Source: Clostridia bacterium
GTDB lineage: Bacteria; Bacillota; Clostridia; Christensenellales; CAG-1252
Assembly (NCBI GenBank): GCA_017455385.1
Contig: JAFTBD010000159.1
Coordinates: 1-8,103, forward strand
Direction of reading: 5' to 3'
DNA length: 8,103 nt
Made by a program: the position numbers and the translations under genes. This document shows, piece by piece, positions 1 to 6,170 of the stretch. The notes under the pieces were generated by a model. The model did not search any database. It was given only the letters and a program-made list of their open reading frames with translations, and was not told the origin of the DNA. How positions within the stretch are numbered: position 1 is the stretch's first letter; every line of letters begins with the position of its first letter.

Positions 1-609
1 CTTTTCGCACTTGCGGCAAAGAATACACTTGTCGGCTTTGACCTTAAAGCATTTGCCGTTTATACGCATCGCTATCTGTTCGATCCTAAATAACCACGCC
101 ATGAATCTGCCGAAAATTACTCGAGGCAATTTATGCTCTACGCCGTTAAGCACTTCCCTTGCTTCAATCGGGCAGAGCGCTTTCGCCGTTTCCCACATTT
201 TGACCGCCTCTCGATCGGTGTGACGGAATATCATATTATACGGCATTATGTAGTGATATTCGCTCGTCAAGCAGTACCCTTTCTTTTTCAAAATACCGAC
301 AAATCGAAGAGAAGACACATTATTGATCTTGAGCGGCTCTCCCGAAGACTTTAGGATAAAGAACTCTTTGCGCTTAACGGCTTTCATCTTTTTTGCAAGA
401 TCAAGCATAATTTTTGGAGCATTGAAAGCGTGAATAGGATATGCAAAACCAATGTAATCGAAAGCCTCCGGATCGGGAAGATCACATAGGTCCGAACGTA
501 GGGGGCAGATAGTCGTCACAACCCCCTGCTTTTCAAACTCTTCCTTATAGAGGGAACATATTCGCATCGTATTTCCCGTTCCCGAAAAGACGTAAATAAC
601 CGCGTTCAT
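1..609 (-). CDS. EFR1-type flavodoxin/ferredoxin protein, 3' end cut by window edge
   Basis: This minus-strand frame starts with ATG at 609-607 and stays open for 203 codons to base 1, so the C-terminus lies outside the window. The N-terminus reads MNAVIYVFSGTGNT: FSGTGNT at residues 8-14 is the FMN phosphate-binding loop of flavodoxins. At residues 195-201 comes CILCRKC, the CxxCxxC start of a [4Fe-4S] ferredoxin motif, reached exactly at the edge. A flavodoxin-like domain followed by a ferredoxin domain is the architecture of the EFR1 family, usually about 250-270 residues, so roughly 50-60 residues are missing. Family knowledge suggests a soluble cytoplasmic electron carrier. Its ATG overlaps the stop of the upstream dehydrogenase gene (ATGA), with AAGGTGA four bases before the start, so the two are probably translationally coupled. 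It may supply electrons to that enzyme (inference). The partner and reaction are unknown. Confidence 0.88.
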   Translation of the reverse strand, partial: MNAVIYVFSGTGNTMRICSLYKEEFEKQGVVTTICPLRSDLCDLPDPEAFDYIGFAYPIHAFNAPKIMLDLAKKMKAVKRKEFFILKSSGEPLKINNVSSLRFVGILKKKGYCLTSEYHYIMPYNMIFRHTDREAVKMWETAKALCPIEAREVLNGVEHKLPRVIFGRFMAWLFRIEQIAMRINGKCFKVKADKCILCRKCEK

Positions 610-2156
610 TCCGTCACCTTATACCGCGTCGTATGATCGTTGTCATACCAATATACCGTGTTTTCGTTTTGCTCGTGACTGTCATACCACACCTGCGCGT
701 AAAACGGATTTTTCTTGGCGAGGAGATCATGGGACCAACTCCCCTCTTTGATGCAATGCGGACACCAATGTCCCGCTCTCAAAACGGTAAAAGGAGAAGC
801 CGAAAAGGAGTGCCCCTCGGCGCATTCCCAATCAACTGCGGTGTAGAGGTCCCCTTTCTCAAACGACGTCGCTTTGCACTCTCCACCTCGAAAATGTGCG
901 GCGCTTTGCAGATCGGAAAGAGAGAGTTCTTCATTCGGCTTGGTATCATCGTAACCGTGGGATAAAAGACATCTTTCAGCATAGGCGGGATCTATCTCCG
1001 TATTATAATCGTGACCTTCGATCTCGTTTTTGCACCACACGCCAAAACCGTCCCAGTTTTCCCCAATAGACTCCCATTCTTCCTTGCTGCCGAAAAACGC
1101 CTTGATGCGCCCTTCGTTTGCTTGTTTCACCCAGCGATACGGGGCATTCTCATCGCGCAAGAGCCGCTTAAATACAATTGCTGTGATCCACGAGGAAGGA
1201 ACGACTTTTGCAAGAGCGAAATATCTGTTTTTCGCCTTTATCTCACTCCAAAAATCTGCCAATGATCCCTTTTGAAACTGATAGCGTTGATTTAAAACAT
1301 CGCTGTCTATGAACCACATACAATGGAAGTTTCTGGTTGCGTGCCAGTTCGGGCGCATAAAGGTCTTGGTGCCACCTCCGATCATTGAGAACCCCATATC
1401 GAAGGTCTCATACCCCGTCGTGCGATAGGCGGTGCCACCACCGATATTATAAACGTTTTTCCAAAAGTCATGTGCGCATTGATCGTGATCTTTTTGCAAA
1501 ATATTTTTAATCAAGACTCCGCTGTCACGGTCAGTTACCCATTCGATCGGGACGTTGAAGGGCGTATGGAACATCAGTCCGTCGGATATATTCGACATCA
1601 AGAGCTTCTCATAGAGCAAACCCGTTTGTCGGAGTACTGCCCAAGTTTTGATCTTACTGTCCAAGACGGCGCGCTCGCCGATGAGCTTGCCCATTCCATA
1701 TTCGTCATACACGCTCGGAAGGAGGGGATCGCCCACTCTGCCCCACGGATGAAGATAGTTACGATTACCATAAAGCGCGACAGTGGAAATGTGAATGAAT
1801 TTAGGTTGCAGGGGACACGCCTCGATGGCTGTCACAATATTCATTACCCCTATGACGTTGGCATCACGCGCGAGGTCGGGGCGCTTATCCGCAAGAGGTG
1901 GAATGACCGCCGCCATATTGAGGACGTAATCCGCGCCACAAACAAGACGTCTGCAATCTGTTATGCTCTTGATATTCCCGAAAAAGATCTCTATGCGCCC
2001 ACCGTACTGCTTTTCCCATTTTTTCTTTAGGTGACGTTCACGCTTTTCGTTAAGGAATAAGAGTCGAAGGCGAATAAAAGGAAGCGTCATCGTTTCTTTG
2101 ACGACTGCTTGTCCCATGTTTCCGCTTGCACCCGTCATTGCGACGACTACGCTCAT
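606..2156 (-). CDS. Extended SDR (NAD-dependent epimerase/dehydratase-like) fused to a zinc-ribbon-like C-terminus
   Basis: The protein has 516 residues. Residues 1-310 are an extended short-chain dehydrogenase/reductase: a Rossmann nucleotide-binding motif TGASGNMG at 8-15, a catalytic-type serine/threonine in HISTV (122-126), and the YxxxK pair Tyr153/Lys157 in EYGMGK. Substrate cannot be read from the sequence; relatives act on nucleotide sugars, steroids or other alcohols and ketones. The C-terminal 200 residues do not belong to the SDR fold. They include Trp/Cys-rich stretches and a zinc-ribbon-like set: Cys445, His449 (WECAEGHSF), Cys465 and Cys468 (HWCPHC), with Cys427 as a possible extra ligand. 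The pattern resembles DUF4379-like zinc ribbons. Start: the frame is open back to 2258, but the ATG at 2156 has GGAGG four bases upstream and begins directly with the Rossmann strand MSVVVAMTGASG, so it is preferred. It is the first gene of an operon with the EFR1-type gene (ATGA overlap) and is divergent from a TetR gene, the likely local regulator. Cytoplasmic; no signal peptide or membrane helix seen. Confidence 0.88.
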   Translation of the reverse strand: MSVVVAMTGASGNMGQAVVKETMTLPFIRLRLLFLNEKRERHLKKKWEKQYGGRIEIFFGNIKSITDCRRLVCGADYVLNMAAVIPPLADKRPDLARDANVIGVMNIVTAIEACPLQPKFIHISTVALYGNRNYLHPWGRVGDPLLPSVYDEYGMGKLIGERAVLDSKIKTWAVLRQTGLLYEKLLMSNISDGLMFHTPFNVPIEWVTDRDSGVLIKNILQKDHDQCAHDFWKNVYNIGGGTAYRTTGYETFDMGFSMIGGGTKTFMRPNWHATRNFHCMWFIDSDVLNQRYQFQKGSLADFWSEIKAKNRYFALAKVVPSSWITAIVFKRLLRDENAPYRWVKQANEGRIKAFFGSKEEWESIGENWDGFGVWCKNEIEGHDYNTEIDPAYAERCLLSHGYDDTKPNEELSLSDLQSAAHFRGGECKATSFEKGDLYTAVDWECAEGHSFSASPFTVLRAGHWCPHCIKEGSWSHDLLAKKNPFYAQVWYDSHEQNENTVYWYDNDHTTRYKVTE

Positions 2157-2160
2157 AATT

Positions 2161-2165
2161 CCTCC
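2161..2165 (-). promoter_or_regulatory. Ribosome-binding site deciding the SDR start
   Basis: On the minus strand GGAGG lies four bases (AATT) upstream of the ATG at 2156. The longer frame starting at 2258 has no comparable site, would begin upstream of the predicted transcription start and adds 34 residues unlike an SDR N-terminus. Confidence 0.85.
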
Positions 2166-2195
2166 GTTGTATGCACTTTTATCAACAAAAGGGCA

Positions 2196-2224
2196 TTGAC
2201 TGCCTTCAAAAAAAATTATACAAT
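2196..2224 (+). promoter_or_regulatory. Sigma-A-type promoter of the TetR gene
   Basis: TTGACT (2196-2201) and TACAAT (2219-2224) are separated by exactly 17 bases, each one mismatch from the consensus hexamers. The expected start point is near 2231, which leaves a leader of about 70 bases before the TetR ATG. The -10 box lies inside the inverted repeat at 2215-2233, so autorepression is likely (inference). Confidence 0.65.
2215..2220 (-). promoter_or_regulatory. -10 box of the SDR/EFR1 operon promoter
   Basis: Read on the minus strand these six bases are a perfect TATAAT. Seventeen bases upstream there is only CTATTA, a poor -35 match, so the promoter looks intrinsically weak or dependent on activation or derepression. 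It shares bases with the opposing TetR promoter. The expected start is near 2208, leaving a leader of about 50 bases that contains a small hairpin (2176-2191). Confidence 0.55.
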
Positions 2225-2233
2225 ATGTATGAT
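2215..2233. promoter_or_regulatory. Candidate TetR operator (inverted repeat over both -10 boxes)
   Basis: ATACA-ATA-TGTAT (2218-2230) is a perfect inverted repeat with a three-base centre. It extends to 19 bases (2215-2233) with one mismatched pair. It covers the -10 boxes of both divergent promoters, as expected for a local TetR-family repressor controlling itself and its neighbour. The region is A/T-rich, so a chance palindrome is possible. Confidence 0.5.
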
Positions 2234-2302
2234 ATTTTAATAGAACGCTTTTGGGCAAATGCGAACGATAACGAACGAAAGAAGGAAAAACGTTAGATAA
2301 CT

Positions 2303-2869
2303 ATGGACGCAAGAATCATGAAAACCAAGAAAAAAATAAAAGAGACGTTGCTTATCATATTACAAACCAAAATGATTAACGACGTTTCGATCAGCGAAAT
2401 CTGCAATAAAGCGAAAATCAATCGAAACACCTTCTACGCACATTTCGCCACTCCCGAGGCTGTTCTTGAAGAGATTGCTAACGAATTACTTTCCGAAGAA
2501 TACACCATACTGGATAATTATACGAGAACCAAAGACATTGTTGTCGCCGCGTGCAAATATATCAACGTACACGCAAGAGAATACCTTATTTTGTTATTAA
2601 ACAACGTTGAAAACTACTTTATCAAAAATGCCATCATCTACTCCAAAAGTGCTGCCTTCTATACGATCGACAATAGAGATAAGCGGGTCTCGCCTAAAAG
2701 ATTCAAAATGATCCATACCTATATCATAAACGGTGCCGTCTCAATTATAAAAGAGTGGTTATATTCCGGCATGAAAGAATCTCCCGAAGAGATCGGCGAA
2801 ATGGTAGACTATATTACTACAAGCTTGATCAGAGGAATTAATCAATCTCAACAAATTGATTCTTTTTAA
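2303..2869 (+). CDS. TetR/AcrR-family transcriptional regulator
   Basis: The protein has 188 residues, typical for the family. Residues about 8-54 form the TetR DNA-binding domain; the helix-turn-helix is around 28-48 with the family signature ISEICNKAKINRNTFYAHF. The C-terminal part, around residues 138-176 (YIINGAVSIIKEWLYSGM and following), resembles the TetR_C_8 type ligand/dimer domain of Firmicute regulators. The gene is divergent from the SDR/EFR1 operon with an intergenic gap of about 146 bases holding overlapping promoters and an inverted repeat, so it probably represses that operon and itself; the inducer is unknown. The start at 2303 is the first ATG but lacks a close Shine-Dalgarno sequence (AAGGA lies about 16 bases upstream). 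An in-frame ATG at 2318 (residue 6) is an alternative with no better site. The gene is distinctly A/T-richer than asd and the right-hand operon. Confidence 0.92.
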   Translation: MDARIMKTKKKIKETLLIILQTKMINDVSISEICNKAKINRNTFYAHFATPEAVLEEIANELLSEEYTILDNYTRTKDIVVAACKYINVHAREYLILLLNNVENYFIKNAIIYSKSAAFYTIDNRDKRVSPKRFKMIHTYIINGAVSIIKEWLYSGMKESPEEIGEMVDYITTSLIRGINQSQQIDSF

Positions 2870-2874
2870 TCATC

Positions 2875-2911
2875 AAAAAAGGACTTGGCGTTAATCCAAA
2901 TCCTTTTTTTT
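2875..2911. terminator. Intrinsic terminator, probably bidirectional
   Basis: GGACTTGG (2881-2888) pairs with CCAAATCC (2896-2903) with one mismatch around a seven-base loop. The stem is flanked by six A on the left and eight T on the right, giving a U-tract on either strand. It lies just after the TetR stop and about 75 bases beyond the asd stop, so it can serve both convergent genes. Confidence 0.85.
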
Positions 2912-2984
2912 ACCGCTTGAAAGAGCAATAATTTTTTAATGCTTTTTATAAAACCCTATTGGTAATCGCCTTTATATGCTGTCT

Positions 2985-3989
2985 TTATTTCACGAGCCCG
3001 CGCTCGAGAAGTAATTGCGCGATCTGCACCGCGTTCGTCGCCGCGCCCTTACGGATATTGTCCGCCACCACGAAGAGGTTGCATCCGCTCTCCACGCTGA
3101 AGTCGAGGCGGATACGTCCGACGTATACTTCGTCGTGGTTCTCCGCATAGATGGGCATGGGGTACTTGCCGTTCTTGTCGTCGTCCACGAGGATGACGTT
3201 GGGGAAGGAGGCGAGCGCCTCTTTGATGCCCTCGAGGGTGCAGGGCTTATCGAATTCGAGGTTGATCGATTCGCTGTGACCGTGGAAGACAGGCACGCGG
3301 ACGGTGGTCGCCGTGACGCGGAGGTCGGGACGATTAAGGATCTTACGGGTCTCGTTGATCATCTTTTCCTCTTCCTTGGTGTAGCCGTTCTCGAGGAAGA
3401 CGTCGATCTGCGGGATGACGTTGCCGAAAATAGGGTAGGGGAACTTCTTGGGCGCTACGCCCTCGATGCCGTCCTTCAGGTCGTTATAGCCTTGGACGCC
3501 CGCGCCGCTGACAGCCTGATAGGTGCTGTAGACCACGCGCTTGATGTGATACTTCTCGTCAAGGGGCTTCAAGGCAAGCATTGCCTGAATGGTGGAGCAG
3601 TTCGGGTTCGCGATGATGCCGTGATTCCACATAACGTCGTCGGGGTTCACCTCGGGAACGACGAGGGGCACGTCCTTATCCATACGCCATTGACTGCTAT
3701 TGTCCACCACGATGGCGCCCTGCGCCGCGAAGATGGGGGCGAAGGTCTTGCTGACCGAGCCGCCCGCGCTGAAGAGGGCGATGTCCACGTTGACCTTTTT
3801 GACGTTCTCCTCAGTCAGCTCGATGACGGTGTGGGGCTTGCCCATGAAGTCGATGACTTTGCCCGCGCTCTTCGCGCTGGCGAAAAGGTAATAATTCTCC
3901 ACAGGGAGCTTGCGCTCGGTGAGGACTTCCAGGAATTTGTTGCCTACCATGCCCGTCGCGCCGACGACGGCAAGATTGATCTTTCTCAT
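2985..3989 (-). CDS. asd: Aspartate-semialdehyde dehydrogenase
   Basis: The protein has 334 residues, the usual length for the Gram-positive-type enzyme. It makes L-aspartate 4-semialdehyde from L-aspartyl-4-phosphate with NADPH, the branch point to lysine/diaminopimelate, threonine, methionine and homoserine. Visible landmarks: the nucleotide-binding motif VGATGMVG (9-16), the catalytic Cys131 in NPNCSTIQ, Gln158 in STYQAVSGAG, and the substrate-site Arg231 and catalytic-type His238 in RVPVFHGHSE, seven residues apart as in characterised enzymes. All key residues are present, so it should be active. Start: the frame is open upstream to 4043, but the ATG at 3989 has GGAGG four bases before it and begins directly with the Rossmann strand MRKINLAVVGATG. 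It stands alone on the minus strand, with its own promoter divergent from the YesL-like operon. No other amino-acid biosynthesis gene is adjacent. Confidence 0.97.
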   Translation of the reverse strand: MRKINLAVVGATGMVGNKFLEVLTERKLPVENYYLFASAKSAGKVIDFMGKPHTVIELTEENVKKVNVDIALFSAGGSVSKTFAPIFAAQGAIVVDNSSQWRMDKDVPLVVPEVNPDDVMWNHGIIANPNCSTIQAMLALKPLDEKYHIKRVVYSTYQAVSGAGVQGYNDLKDGIEGVAPKKFPYPIFGNVIPQIDVFLENGYTKEEEKMINETRKILNRPDLRVTATTVRVPVFHGHSESINLEFDKPCTLEGIKEALASFPNVILVDDDKNGKYPMPIYAENHDEVYVGRIRLDFSVESGCNLFVVADNIRKGAATNAVQIAQLLLERGLVK

Positions 3990-3993
3990 ATTT

Positions 3994-3998
3994 CCTCC
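3994..3998 (-). promoter_or_regulatory. Ribosome-binding site deciding the asd start
   Basis: GGAGG on the minus strand sits four bases (AAAT) before the ATG at 3989. It rules out the 18-residue N-terminal extension of the longer frame. Confidence 0.88.
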
Positions 3999-4005
3999 AA
4001 AAACG

Positions 4006-4022
4006 GAAGCGATACCCGCTTC
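4006..4022 (-). promoter_or_regulatory. Hairpin in the short asd leader
   Basis: On the minus strand GAAGCG-GGTAT-CGCTTC forms a perfect six-pair stem with a five-base loop, followed by CG, five T and then the GGAGG site. It would lie almost at the 5' end of the asd transcript if the predicted start near 4027 is right. It could stabilise the message or influence ribosome access. It is too small to be a lysine riboswitch or a convincing terminator. Confidence 0.4.
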
Positions 4023-4033
4023 TTCCGCAATAA

Positions 4034-4062
4034 ATGCTATCAAAAAATCGCTTTAATGTCAA
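4034..4062 (-). promoter_or_regulatory. Sigma-A-type promoter of asd
   Basis: On the minus strand TTGACA (4062-4057) is a perfect -35 box, followed after 17 bases by TAGCAT (4039-4034), a four-of-six -10 box. Predicted start near 4027, giving a leader of about 38 bases. Confidence 0.65.
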
Positions 4063-4082
4063 AGAATTAACTTATATTTAGT

Positions 4083-4110
4083 TTGATATTTTATAAATTT
4101 AGTGTAAAAT
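4083..4110 (+). promoter_or_regulatory. Sigma-A-type promoter of the YesL-like/hslO operon
   Basis: TTGATA (4083-4088) and TAAAAT (4105-4110) are separated by 16 bases; each hexamer is one mismatch from consensus. The predicted start is near 4117, placing the first Shine-Dalgarno sequence at the very 5' end of the message. It is back to back with the asd promoter. Confidence 0.55.
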
Positions 4111-4126
4111 AGCGGTAGGAGATTTT

Positions 4127-4150
4127 ATGCGCAGGTGGAATTATAGATGA
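4127..4150 (+). CDS. Possible seven-codon leader peptide overlapping the YesL-like gene
   Basis: The frame encodes MRRWNYR and stops. It has TAGGAG (4116-4121) five bases before its ATG, a better ribosome site than that of the following gene. Its stop TGA (4148-4150) overlaps the ATG at 4147 as ATGA, so translation could re-initiate on the downstream gene. It may be a translational-coupling leader or a chance frame; the short length gives no coding statistics. If transcription starts near 4117 the ribosome site is almost terminal, which makes efficient use uncertain. Confidence 0.3.
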   Translation: MRRWNYR

Positions 4151-5283
4151 ATAGTACCGGTGAGAACAGAAATATCAGAGTCAACTTACTGCTGAAGATG
4201 ACCGTTGAGAAGGATCAACGCACCAATAGCGGCGAGGTCGAGCAACATTCCGTCAAGCACGCGACGAGCGTCTTCTCGGATAATCTCCGTCGTATGCTCT
4301 TGATGAACGTTCTCTACGTCGCCATCTTCGCTTTGCCTTTCCTTTTCTGCGTTTTCGTTTGGCCTCTGCTCGCGAGGAATTACGTCTTCACGAGCGGCAA
4401 CTATAATTTCATCGGGCATATCGGCATCGGCTACCCGGGCGTGGTCAGCACGATGGCGGAGGGCTATGAGATCCTCTTCGCCCATTATATGAAGCTCTAT
4501 GTCCCGATCCTCTCCCTCAGCATCGTGCCGATGGTCTTCGGACTCTCGGGTCTTTTCCATTGTTTGCGCGGCTATATGTGGGGGGAGAATGTGCGCCCCG
4601 TCAAGAGTTTCTTCCGTGGCATCAAGAAGCTGTGGAAGCCCTTCCTCATCGTGGCGATCGTCTTCGGGCTCTTTATGTGCGGCGTGCTTTATGGCTTCGT
4701 GTGGCACCTCGGTCTGATGAAGACCACGGGCGAGACGGCAGGCTCCTGGGTCCTCGTCGTCTTCCTCGCTTTGTTCCTGTGGCTCGCGGTCACGGTGCTG
4801 GAATTCCTGCTTCCGATGTTCGCCTGCTATCGTTTCAGGCTCGCTGACGCGCTCAAAAACAGCTCCATCCTCGCCCTGGTCTTGTGGCCGACGGCTCTTT
4901 TCACCGCCGCTTTCACCATCGGCGTATTCATGCTCTCGAGGCTGAATACCGCCTTCGCTTTCATCATCGGTCTCGCCCTCCTCTTCATCGGGTTCGCCTT
5001 CCTCGGCTCCATCTGGATGAGCTCGGCGCAGAAGGCATTCGGGAATTTCATCAAGCACCTCTATGAGAGCGGCAGCGTAGGCGCCGCCCGGCAGACGAAG
5101 GCGCGTCGCGGCGTGAATCCTTACAAGGAGCAGAAAGCGAAGAAGAAGGCGCAGGAAGGCACCATCGTCGGACAAGCGGCGATGCGTATGCAGGAGGAAA
5201 GCGGCACTCCCGCCGACGGGGAGAAGACCTCGAAAAAGAAAAAGAATCAATCCAAATTTGTCAGCTATAAGCGCAAGAAATGA
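4147..5283 (+). CDS. YesL/DUF624-like six-helix membrane protein with long basic tail
   Basis: The protein has 378 residues. After a soluble N-terminus of about 45 residues, six hydrophobic segments are seen at about 50-76, 115-138, 164-188, 200-226, 240-262 and 267-292. Between helices 2 and 3, LFHCLRGYMWGENVRPVKSF and the following FRGIKKLWK match the style of the YesL/DUF624 family loop (an arginine-glycine-acidic turn, then an aromatic-basic helix). Typical YesL proteins are about 200-220 residues; this one has an added N-terminus and a lysine/arginine-rich cytoplasmic tail at about 295-378 ending in KRKK. No function is established for the family; in some Firmicutes members lie near sugar-uptake genes, which is not the case here. 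The start at 4147 has AGGTGG eight bases upstream and is the first ATG after an in-frame TAG. An internal ATG at 4198 is the alternative. It is the first gene of an operon, overlapping hslO by ATGA. Confidence 0.75.
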   Translation: MNSTGENRNIRVNLLLKMTVEKDQRTNSGEVEQHSVKHATSVFSDNLRRMLLMNVLYVAIFALPFLFCVFVWPLLARNYVFTSGNYNFIGHIGIGYPGVVSTMAEGYEILFAHYMKLYVPILSLSIVPMVFGLSGLFHCLRGYMWGENVRPVKSFFRGIKKLWKPFLIVAIVFGLFMCGVLYGFVWHLGLMKTTGETAGSWVLVVFLALFLWLAVTVLEFLLPMFACYRFRLADALKNSSILALVLWPTALFTAAFTIGVFMLSRLNTAFAFIIGLALLFIGFAFLGSIWMSSAQKAFGNFIKHLYESGSVGAARQTKARRGVNPYKEQKAKKKAQEGTIVGQAAMRMQEESGTPADGEKTSKKKKNQSKFVSYKRKK

Positions 5284-6170
5284 TTATGGACAGCATCGAA
5301 AAAGCACTGGTATTTGACGGACAAGTGAAAGTGGTCGCCTTCAAGACGACCGACCTCGTGAATGAAGCGATCAAGCTTCATTCTCTTTCTCCGCTTGCGG
5401 CGGAAGCACTCGGCAAGGTGCTGACGATGGCGGCGTATATGTCGAATGAGCTCAAAGGGGACAAGGAGAAGCTCAGCGTCCAAGTAACGGACAAGGGCGT
5501 CCTCGGCAATATCATCGTCGCGGCGGACGCAGGGGCGAAAGTCAGAGGCTACGTGCAGAACAAGGGCGCCACCCTCCCGCCCCTCGGCAACGGCAAGCAA
5601 GACCTTTTCAAGGGGATCGGCAGCGACGGCTTCATCACCGTCATCAAGGATCTCGGGCTCAAAGACCCCTATGTCGGCAAGACCGAGCTCGCCCGCGGCA
5701 ACCTCGAGGAGGATTTCGCCTGGTACTTCACCCGCAGTGAAGGTTCGCCCACGGCGCTCGCTCTCGACGTCACCATCGGGGAGGACGGCACCTGCGTTTC
5801 GGCGGGCGGCGTGCTCGTACAGCCGATGCCGAATTGCCCCGAGCATATCCTCGTCGTGGTGGAGGACATCGTCTCCAACTTCGCGAATATCGGCGAAGTC
5901 CTGCGCGCCAAGGAACCTTCGGACATTTTGAAAGACTATTTCGGGCATTTCCAGATCGAGTATTTCCCGCCGACAAAGCCCGAGTACCGTTGCAAATGCA
6001 GCGTGGAGCAGATGGCGAATGCCGTCATCACCCTCGGCAGGGCGGACTCCGTGAACCTCTTGATGGAGCGCGGGGAGATCGAGATCACTTGTCATTTCTG
6101 CGGCAAGAAGTACGTTTTCGGCAAGCAGGACGTTATCGACATTTGGAGGCGCTATGATAATAAGCTTTGA
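5280..6170 (+). CDS. hslO: Hsp33 redox-activated molecular chaperone
   Basis: The protein has 296 residues, the normal Hsp33 length. Hsp33 is a cytoplasmic holdase: its C-terminal zinc-bound cysteines form disulfides under oxidative stress, the linker unfolds and the protein dimerises to hold unfolding clients. The N-terminal domain is recognisable from KALVFDGQVKVVAFKTTDLV, ALGKVLTMAAYMS and VIKDLGLKDPYVGKTEL. The redox switch is complete: Cys238 and Cys240 (YRCKC) and Cys271 and Cys274 (TCHFCGKKYVF), i.e. CxC followed about 30 residues later by CxxC. The start at 5280 overlaps the upstream stop as ATGA; an ATG two codons later (5286) is an equally plausible start, and neither has a strong ribosome site, which fits coupled translation. 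The 3' end overlaps the next gene by 17 bases. An oxidation-activated chaperone fits a strict anaerobe that meets occasional oxygen (inference). Confidence 0.97.
   Translation: MIMDSIEKALVFDGQVKVVAFKTTDLVNEAIKLHSLSPLAAEALGKVLTMAAYMSNELKGDKEKLSVQVTDKGVLGNIIVAADAGAKVRGYVQNKGATLPPLGNGKQDLFKGIGSDGFITVIKDLGLKDPYVGKTELARGNLEEDFAWYFTRSEGSPTALALDVTIGEDGTCVSAGGVLVQPMPNCPEHILVVVEDIVSNFANIGEVLRAKEPSDILKDYFGHFQIEYFPPTKPEYRCKCSVEQMANAVITLGRADSVNLLMERGEIEITCHFCGKKYVFGKQDVIDIWRRYDNKL
6145..6149 (+). promoter_or_regulatory. Ribosome-binding site inside hslO for the TPR-like gene
   Basis: GGAGG lies four bases (CGCT) before the ATG at 6154, within the last codons of hslO. It fixes the start of the downstream gene and shows it is translated independently although the genes overlap. 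Confidence 0.85.

Noticed and set aside
11..354. Two short plus-strand frames opposite the EFR1-type gene
   Set aside because: The minus strand holds the flavodoxin/ferredoxin motifs; the plus frames have no motif or ribosome site.
1470..2030. Open frame of 186 codons on the plus strand within the SDR gene
   Set aside because: Antisense to the conserved Rossmann and YxxxK region of the SDR; no domain seen.
3990..4062. Lysine riboswitch or T-box upstream of asd
   Set aside because: The leader from the predicted start is only about 38 bases and holds one small hairpin; neither element could fit.
3015..4070. Open frame of 351 codons on the plus strand covering asd in antisense
   Set aside because: It is a mirror of the G/C-rich asd codons: the product is an implausible run of Val, Asp, Glu, Arg and His, while the minus strand is unmistakably asd with all catalytic residues.
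4186..5250. Open frame of 354 codons antisense to the YesL-like gene
   Set aside because: The translation is a low-complexity Glu/Arg/His/Asp string typical of antisense reading of hydrophobic membrane-protein codons; no domain and no ribosome site.
5265..6095. Open frame of 276 codons antisense to hslO
   Set aside because: Fully covered by a clear Hsp33 gene on the plus strand; no recognisable motif.
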